DNA of 9,030 nucleotides from JBBQZL01 sp038207745 (GTDB lineage Bacteria > Actinomycetota > Thermoleophilia > Solirubrobacterales > 70-9). Below the pieces are notes generated by a model. The model was not told the DNA's origin and did not search any database. It was given only the letters and a program-made list of their open reading frames with translations. The stretch's first letter is position 1. Every line of letters begins with the position of its first letter. Of this stretch, positions 5,285-9,030 are shown piece by piece. Position numbers and translations under genes: made by a program. Location: the NCBI GenBank assembly GCA_038207745.1, contig JBBQZL010000112.1, positions 1 through 9,030 on the forward strand, written 5' to 3'.

Positions 5285-6304
5285 CTATCCGGGCGGGAGC
5301 ATGCCGGCCACCGTGCGTGCAAGCTCGACCAGGCGGTTGGCGTATCCCCATTCGTTGTCGTACCAGGCCAGGATCTTCACCTGAGTCTGATCGGTGACCA
5401 TCGTGGAAGGTGCATCGACGATGCCCGAGCGAGGGTCGTCCCTGTAATCGACCGAGACGAGCGGACGCTCCTCGTAGCCGAGTATTCCCTTCAGAGGGCC
5501 GTCGGCTGCGGTCTGAAGGAGCCCATTCACCTCGTCGACCGTGGTCGGTCTATCGACCTCGAAGACGCAGTCGGTCAGTGATGAGTTGAGAAGCGGCACC
5601 CGCACCGCAAGACCGTCGAGCCTTCCCTCGAGATCCGGGAAGATCATTCCGATTGCCGTGGCCGAGCCCGTTGAGGTCGGGATCATCGAGAGACTCGCCG
5701 CGCGGGCTCTGCGCAGATCCCCGTGTGGTGCGTCGATCACGGTCTGGGTGTTGGTCATGTCGTGCAGCGTCGTGATCGATCCGTGGCGGATGCCGATCCC
5801 CTCGTGGATCACCTTGACGACCGGGGCGAGGCAGTTGGTCGTGCACGAAGCCGCGGTCAGCAGGTCGTGGACTGCGGGTTCATAGAGGTGATCGTTGACG
5901 CCGACAACGATGTTCAGGGCATCCACCTTGACCGGCGCCGCGACGATCACCTTCCGAACGCCCTGGCGGAAGTACGGCTCCAGGGACTCGCGGGTGCGGA
6001 ACCTGCCGGTGCATTCCAGGACGATCTCGACCCCGAGCTTTCCCCAGGGGACATCCCCCGGCTTGGCCTGTCTGCTGTAACCAAGCGCCGTTCCGTCGAT
6101 GATCAGAGAGTCTGATTCGCCACGGACATCCTCTTTCCATCGACCGTGGACCGAGTCGAAGGTCAAGAGGTGGGCGGAGGTTGCCGCGTCACCCGTCATC
6201 TCGTTGACGTGGGTGAAGGTGAGACCGGGCCACTCCCACGCCGCGCGCAGCGCCAGTCGCCCCATGCGTCCAAATCCATTGATTCCGATCCGGGCGGGCT
6301 CCAT
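5285..6304 (-). CDS. gapdh: arsenate-linked glyceraldehyde-3-phosphate dehydrogenase of the ars operon
   Basis: A 339-residue type I GAPDH. In ars operons this enzyme oxidises glyceraldehyde-3-phosphate with NAD+ and arsenate to give 1-arseno-3-phosphoglycerate, the substrate of ArsJ. Visible: the NAD loop GINGFGRMGR (7-16), with an acidic residue after the second strand (HVNEMTGD, E35) that favours NAD over NADP; the catalytic Cys in AASCTTNCLAP (C154); its His partner in TLHDMTNTQ (H181); MIPTSTGSATAIG (207-219); RVPLLNSSLTD (235-245); and the C-terminal WYDNEWGYANRLVEL. Length and motifs are complete, so it should be active. HDMTNTQ and NEMTGD differ from housekeeping GAPDH (usually HxYTNDQ and NDLTD), as expected for the ars-linked branch. 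The frame is open further upstream, but the ATG at 6304 gives the canonical N-terminus and lies just after a -10 box. The gene is followed after two bases by arsJ. The role is inferred from this pairing and the arsR nearby. Confidence 0.92.
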   Translation of the reverse strand: MEPARIGINGFGRMGRLALRAAWEWPGLTFTHVNEMTGDAATSAHLLTFDSVHGRWKEDVRGESDSLIIDGTALGYSRQAKPGDVPWGKLGVEIVLECTGRFRTRESLEPYFRQGVRKVIVAAPVKVDALNIVVGVNDHLYEPAVHDLLTAASCTTNCLAPVVKVIHEGIGIRHGSITTLHDMTNTQTVIDAPHGDLRRARAASLSMIPTSTGSATAIGMIFPDLEGRLDGLAVRVPLLNSSLTDCVFEVDRPTTVDEVNGLLQTAADGPLKGILGYEERPLVSVDYRDDPRSGIVDAPSTMVTDQTQVKILAWYDNEWGYANRLVELARTVAGMLPPG

Positions 6305-6312
6305 CGATGAAA

Positions 6313-6341
6313 ATCGTATCGATTGACAAATATCGATGCAA
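6313..6341 (-). promoter_or_regulatory. minus-strand promoter of gapdh-arsJ, probably leaderless
   Basis: Read on the minus strand, TTGCAT (6341-6336) and TACGAT (6318-6313) are 17 bases apart. The -10 fits TAnnnT and ends eight bases before the gapdh ATG at 6304, so transcription should start at or within a base or two of the ATG, giving a leaderless mRNA. No ribosome site is present, which agrees. Confidence 0.5.
6316..6339. promoter_or_regulatory. probable ArsR operator between gapdh and arsR
   Basis: GTATCGAT (6316-6323) and ATCGATGC (6332-6339) form an inverted repeat with one mismatch in eight around an 8-base centre, a size and symmetry suited to a winged-helix ArsR dimer. It covers the plus-strand -35, the minus-strand -10 and part of the minus-strand -35, so one bound dimer could block both promoters. 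Further ATCGAT/TTCGAT boxes occur at 6303-6308 and 6356-6361, on the two start codons, and could be extra half-sites. Assignment to ArsR is by position and symmetry. Confidence 0.55.
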
Positions 6342-6351
6342 CTGATTTGAT
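6323..6351 (+). promoter_or_regulatory. plus-strand promoter of arsR-arsM, probably leaderless
   Basis: A perfect -35 TTGACA (6323-6328) is followed after 17 bases by TTTGAT (6346-6351, four of six consensus positions). The -10 ends eight bases before the arsR ATG at 6360, placing +1 at about 6358-6360. No ribosome site precedes the ATG, so a leaderless or near-leaderless mRNA is the simplest reading. Confidence 0.6.
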
Positions 6352-6359
6352 GAATTTCG

Positions 6360-6713
6360 ATGAGCACGGAGATGACATTGGCGCCGAAGCAGAAGCGCCC
6401 CGCCGGCAAGCCCTGTTGTGAGCCCGTCGTATATCCCGATGTCGAGCGGGCGGATGCCGAGCGAATGGCCGAGATCGCGAAGGCGCTGGGCGATCCGATC
6501 CGCCTGACCCTGGTGGACGTGCTACGAAAGCACGCGGGCAGGGTCTGCGTTTGCGAGTTGGTGCCGCTGTTCTTCGTCAGCCAGTCAACGCTTTCACACC
6601 ATCTCAAGAAGCTTCGCGACGCCGGCATCGTCGACTCGGAGCGGAAGGGCCTGTGGGCCTATTACTACGTTCGCCCCGACGCATTGAAGGAGCTGTCCGC
6701 ATGGTTGAGCTGA
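6360..6713 (+). CDS. arsR: ArsR, arsenite-responsive winged-helix repressor
   Basis: A 117-residue ArsR/SmtB-family dimeric repressor that should bind the inverted repeat just upstream and leave it when arsenite binds its cysteines. The HTH is at about 67-91 (LVPLFFVSQSTLSHHLKKLRD core, recognition helix QSTLSHHLKKL), followed by the wing (IVDSERKGLWAYYYV, 90-104). The metalloid-binding cysteines visible are C63 and C65 in RVCVCEL, the classical type-1 position in the helix before the HTH, and a vicinal pair C19-C20 in the N-terminal arm, as in the Corynebacterium glutamicum type in which an N-terminal CC pair joins a Cys of the other subunit. ArsR therefore has four candidate thiols per subunit. 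The ATG at 6360 lies directly after the promoter. The 3' end overlaps arsM by 13 bases, so the two are one operon. Confidence 0.93.
   Translation: MSTEMTLAPKQKRPAGKPCCEPVVYPDVERADAERMAEIAKALGDPIRLTLVDVLRKHAGRVCVCELVPLFFVSQSTLSHHLKKLRDAGIVDSERKGLWAYYYVRPDALKELSAWLS
6686..6692 (+). promoter_or_regulatory. ribosome binding site (GAAGGAG) for arsM inside arsR
   Basis: GAAGGAG lies eight bases before the ATG at 6701. It selects that start over the longer open frame, which extends upstream through arsR and is only arsR read out of frame. Confidence 0.75.
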
Positions 6714-7582
6714 ACACCGATGACGCAATCTGCTGCGAGTCCGGTGACGGTGGGCCGGAGCTGCGGGAAACGGTCCGTGAGACCTACGCCGCCGCGGCGC
6801 AGGCGAGTGCGGATTCCTCGTGTTGCAGTGGACCGTCGTGTTGCAGTGGACCGGTCAGCACCGCCGATGCAGCCGGCACCGAGGTCTTCGGCGGCGCCCT
6901 GTACGGCGACGGTGACGCCACGGGTGCGACGCAGGCAGCGGTCTCCGCTTCGCTGGGATGCGGGGTCCCGACCGCGGTAGCCGATCTGCATGACGGTGAG
7001 ACAGTGCTCGACCTCGGGTCAGGTGCGGGAGCCGACGCGATGATCGCTGCCGGTCGGGTTGCGCCCAGCGGCCATGCGATCGGACTCGACATGACTGACG
7101 AGATGCTCGCTCTTGCCCGACGCAACGCGCTCGAGGCCGGAGTCGAGAACGTCGAGTTCCGGAAGGGATACATCGAGGACATTCCACTCGAGGATGCAAG
7201 CGTCGATGTGGTGATCTCCAATTGCGTCCTTAACCTGTCCGGTGACGAGCCCGCGGTATTTCGCGAGGTTGCACGCGTCCTGCGGCCCGGAGGGCGTTTC
7301 GCGATCTCCGATGTGATCGCCGACGAGGATATGGACGACGCCACCCGCTCTGACATGCAGCAGTGGACGGGATGCATCGCCGGTGCCCTGACCCGGACCG
7401 AGTTTGAGGTCGCGCTTGTCGAGGCGGGTTTGAGGGACATAGAGATCCGGGAGACACATAGGGTTCACGCTCAGGCCGGGTCGGCGATCATCCGCGCAAG
7501 CAAGCCGGAACAGGGGGCTCGGCGCCCCGGCGCCGCCGGATTGACCGGGCCCGGCCCTCGGGCGCTCCTGCGCGAGCTGTGA
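6701..7582 (+). CDS. arsM: ArsM, arsenite S-adenosylmethionine methyltransferase
   Basis: A 293-residue cytoplasmic enzyme that moves methyl groups from SAM to arsenite, giving mono-, di- and trimethylated arsenicals, some volatile. The SAM-binding loop is VLDLGSGAGADAMIAA (102-117), with the acidic residue of GLDMTDEML (128-136) next. The three cysteines needed for arsenite binding and methylation in characterised ArsM enzymes are present: C87 (ASLGCGVPTA), C175 (VISNCVLNLS) and C225 (QWTGCIAGAL). RVLRPGGRFAISDV (192-205) is the usual strand-5 block. The N-terminal region holds three vicinal Cys pairs: C11-C12 and the duplicated SCCSGP at 40-51. After the usual end of the family (IIRASKPE) there is a 23-residue Gly/Pro/Arg-rich tail of unknown role. 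The start is set by GAAGGAG eight bases upstream, overlapping the arsR stop by 13 bases. The next gene begins 23 bases after the stop. Confidence 0.93.
   Translation: MVELNTDDAICCESGDGGPELRETVRETYAAAAQASADSSCCSGPSCCSGPVSTADAAGTEVFGGALYGDGDATGATQAAVSASLGCGVPTAVADLHDGETVLDLGSGAGADAMIAAGRVAPSGHAIGLDMTDEMLALARRNALEAGVENVEFRKGYIEDIPLEDASVDVVISNCVLNLSGDEPAVFREVARVLRPGGRFAISDVIADEDMDDATRSDMQQWTGCIAGALTRTEFEVALVEAGLRDIEIRETHRVHAQAGSAIIRASKPEQGARRPGAAGLTGPGPRALLREL
6818..6853 (+). repeat. perfect 18-bp tandem duplication in arsM (SCCSGP twice)
   Basis: TCGTGTTGCAGTGGACCG occurs twice back to back (6818-6835 and 6836-6853), in frame with arsM, giving S-C-C-S-G-P twice (residues 40-51). All 18 bases match, including every third position, so the duplication is recent or maintained by slippage. 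It doubles a vicinal cysteine pair that arsenite could bind. Confidence 0.95.
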
Positions 7583-7593
7583 GCGATTGGTGC

Positions 7594-7598
7594 AAGGA
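7594..7598 (+). promoter_or_regulatory. ribosome binding site (AAGGA) deciding the GMC start
   Basis: AAGGA lies seven bases before the GTG at 7606. It favours this start over another in-frame GTG at 7579, which overlaps the arsM stop as GTGA but has no ribosome site. Confidence 0.6.
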
Positions 7599-7605
7599 TC
7601 CAGCG

Positions 7606-9030
7606 GTGACCACCGGTTTCGACTGTGACGTGGCGATTGTCGGTACCGGATTCGGCGGTGCGGTCAGCGCCCTTCGGCTGGCCGAGAAGGGTTACGACGT
7701 TGTCGCCCTGGAGCAGGGCCGTCGTCTGTCGGCCGAGGACATCGAGCGGGCTCGCCACGACATCCGCGCCCATCTGTGGGAGCCGGACCTGGGCCTGCAC
7801 GGGTTCTTCTGGCAACGGGTGTTCCGGGATGTCGGGATCATCGGAGCATCGGGCGTCGGGGGTGGCTCGATCGTCTGGGGCGCGGTATTGCTCGAGCCGG
7901 AGCAGGCGGTCTTCTCCGACCCGGCCTGGGGCGATGCAGAGGCGGATTGGGCGACGGCGATGGCACCCCATTACGCAGAGGCCGCCCGGATGCTGGGACG
8001 GACCGTCGATCCGTTCACCGGAACCATGGACGAGCACCTGCGGGCGACGGCGGAGGAGGTCGGCGGCGAGGAGACGTTCGGGCCGGTGCCACTCGCCATC
8101 CACTTTGGTGAGGAGGGGAAAACCGTTGCCGACCCATTCTTCGGAGGAGAGGGGCCGGACCGAACCGGTTGCCGGCTCTGCGGCGGCTGCCTGAGCGGAT
8201 GCCCGCACGGGGCCAAGAACACGCTCGACAAGAACTACCTCCACCTCGCGGAGCGACGCGGCGCGCGCATCCTGCCCGAGCACCGGGTCACGTCGATCGC
8301 GCCGCTTCCCGGAGGCGGTTATGAGTTGCACGCAGATCATCCGTGGCGCCGTGCCCAGGGGTATCCCCCGCTGCGGGCGCGCCGGGTGATTCTCGCCGCC
8401 GGTGTTCTCGGCACGCTCGAGCTGCTGTTTCGCTGCCGCGATGAGCTCGGAACGCTGCCACGGATCTCGAGGCGACTCGGTGAGCGGGTGCGGACGAACT
8501 CGGAGGCGGTGACCGCCGTTCTCGACGCGGATCCGGCGGCAGACTTGACCCGCGGGCCGGCGATCTCGACCGACTTTCATGTCGATGCGCGCACCCACAT
8601 CACCCAGAACCGGTACGTCGGCGGCGGCAAGCTGCTGCGCTGGCAGGTCGGCCCGCTGATCGACGGCGAGCGTCCCGGCAGGCGGGCGGCGGCGACCGTC
8701 GCCGCGATCGTGCGGCATCCGGCGCGGTTTTTGCGCGCGATCCTGGCCCGCAACTTCGAGGGCAGGCTGACGGCTTTGACCGTGATGCAGGATCTCGACA
8801 ATGAGCTGAGCTTCGTGTTCGGCCGCTCGCCGGCGCGGCCCTGGCGCCGCGTCCTCCGATCGCGCGCCGTGCCCGGTCACGAGGCTCCCAGCTACATGCC
8901 GATCGCCAACGACGCCGCCCGGGCCTTCGCGGCTTCCTCGGGCGGCACGCCGCTCAACCTCCTGGTCGAGAGCGCCGGCGGCCGCTCGGTGACCGCCCAC
9001 ATCCTCGGCGGCGCCGTGATCGGCGAAACC
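7606..9030 (+). CDS. GMC-family FAD oxidoreductase (cholesterol-oxidase-like), 3' end missing
   Basis: The first 475 residues of a flavoprotein that continues beyond the window. CDVAIVGTGFGGAVSALRLAEKGYDVVALEQG (7-38) is the Rossmann FAD-binding motif (GTGFGG at 13-18, acidic E36 at the end of strand 2). IGASGVGGGSIVWGAV (79-94) is the second FAD-contacting loop. RRVILAAGVLGTLELLF (259-275) is the conserved A-A-G-x-x-G-T/S block. SVTAHILGGAVIG (461-473) corresponds to the T-A-H-x-x-G-G motif near the active site of cholesterol-oxidase-like GMC proteins. A four-cysteine cluster, C189-x2-C192-x2-C195-x3-C199 followed by PHGAKNTLDKNYL, is characteristic of this branch (ChoD-like) and resembles an iron-sulfur ligand pattern. 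Members oxidise sterols or other alcohols; the substrate is unknown. GTG with AAGGA upstream is the chosen start. Only 23 bases and no terminator separate it from arsM, so cotranscription with arsR-arsM is likely. Confidence 0.85.
   Translation, partial: MTTGFDCDVAIVGTGFGGAVSALRLAEKGYDVVALEQGRRLSAEDIERARHDIRAHLWEPDLGLHGFFWQRVFRDVGIIGASGVGGGSIVWGAVLLEPEQAVFSDPAWGDAEADWATAMAPHYAEAARMLGRTVDPFTGTMDEHLRATAEEVGGEETFGPVPLAIHFGEEGKTVADPFFGGEGPDRTGCRLCGGCLSGCPHGAKNTLDKNYLHLAERRGARILPEHRVTSIAPLPGGGYELHADHPWRRAQGYPPLRARRVILAAGVLGTLELLFRCRDELGTLPRISRRLGERVRTNSEAVTAVLDADPAADLTRGPAISTDFHVDARTHITQNRYVGGGKLLRWQVGPLIDGERPGRRAAATVAAIVRHPARFLRAILARNFEGRLTALTVMQDLDNELSFVFGRSPARPWRRVLRSRAVPGHEAPSYMPIANDAARAFAASSGGTPLNLLVESAGGRSVTAHILGGAVIGET

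Noticed and set aside
6305..6628. N-terminal extension of gapdh to an upstream ATG at 6628.
   Set aside because: The extra 108 residues are arsR read on the wrong strand; the canonical GAPDH N-terminus starts at 6304, right after a -10 box.
6551..6700. N-terminal extension of arsM upstream through arsR.
   Set aside because: This is arsR out of frame; ATG 6701 has a good ribosome site and gives the normal ArsM N-terminus.
7471..9000. A 509-codon open frame on the minus strand, opposite the GMC gene.
   Set aside because: The plus-strand frame from 7606 shows all FAD and GMC motifs; the antisense frame has no recognisable domain and is a shadow.
1..9030. CRISPR array, tRNA, rRNA or insertion sequence.
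   Set aside because: No regularly spaced repeats of CRISPR type, no tRNA-like cloverleaf, no rRNA sequence and no transposase motif were seen on either strand.

Overview
The window is GC-rich, with strongly GC-biased third codon positions, GTG as well as ATG starts, actinobacterial-looking -10 boxes (TAnnnT) and at least three genes whose promoter sits so close to the start codon that the mRNA is probably leaderless. This points to an actinobacterium. Thermoleophilia (Solirubrobacterales-like) is a guess from general feel, not something the sequence proves.

Layout. (1) 2-478, plus strand: the C-terminal end of a protein with paired CBS domains, probably a site-2 (M50) membrane protease. (2) 479-902: a gene-free stretch with inverted repeats, a short 21-base periodic repeat and a possible remnant of a Tat/lipoprotein signal sequence. 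(3) 903-1652: a flavodoxin-fold FMN protein. (4) 1686-2858: an alanine dehydrogenase/N5-(carboxyethyl)ornithine synthase family enzyme with a GTG start, probably leaderless; coding-like sequence continues past its stop in another frame. (5) 3048-4009: a 13-codon leader ORF coupled by an ATGA overlap to a lipoprotein with two tandem type-1-copper (cupredoxin) domains. (6) 3996-7582: a compact arsenic resistance locus. On the minus strand, gapdh and arsJ are two bases apart; on the plus strand, arsR and arsM overlap by 13 bases. The two arms diverge from a 55-bp region that holds two face-to-face promoters and an inverted repeat likely bound by ArsR. (7) 7606-9030: the first 475 codons of a GMC-family FAD oxidoreductase (cholesterol-oxidase-like branch with a four-cysteine motif), 23 bases after arsM and probably in the same transcript.

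How the genes work together. The dedicated GAPDH uses arsenate in place of phosphate to make 1-arseno-3-phosphoglycerate, and ArsJ exports it, so arsenate is removed without reduction. ArsM methylates arsenite. ArsR should silence both arms until arsenite binds. No arsenate reductase (ArsC) or arsenite pump (ArsB/Acr3) is visible here, so whatever supplies arsenite to ArsR and ArsM must lie elsewhere. The cupredoxin lipoprotein converges on arsJ and their coding ends overlap by 14 bp; its role (electron carrier or copper binding outside the membrane) is not tied to arsenic by anything in the sequence except position.
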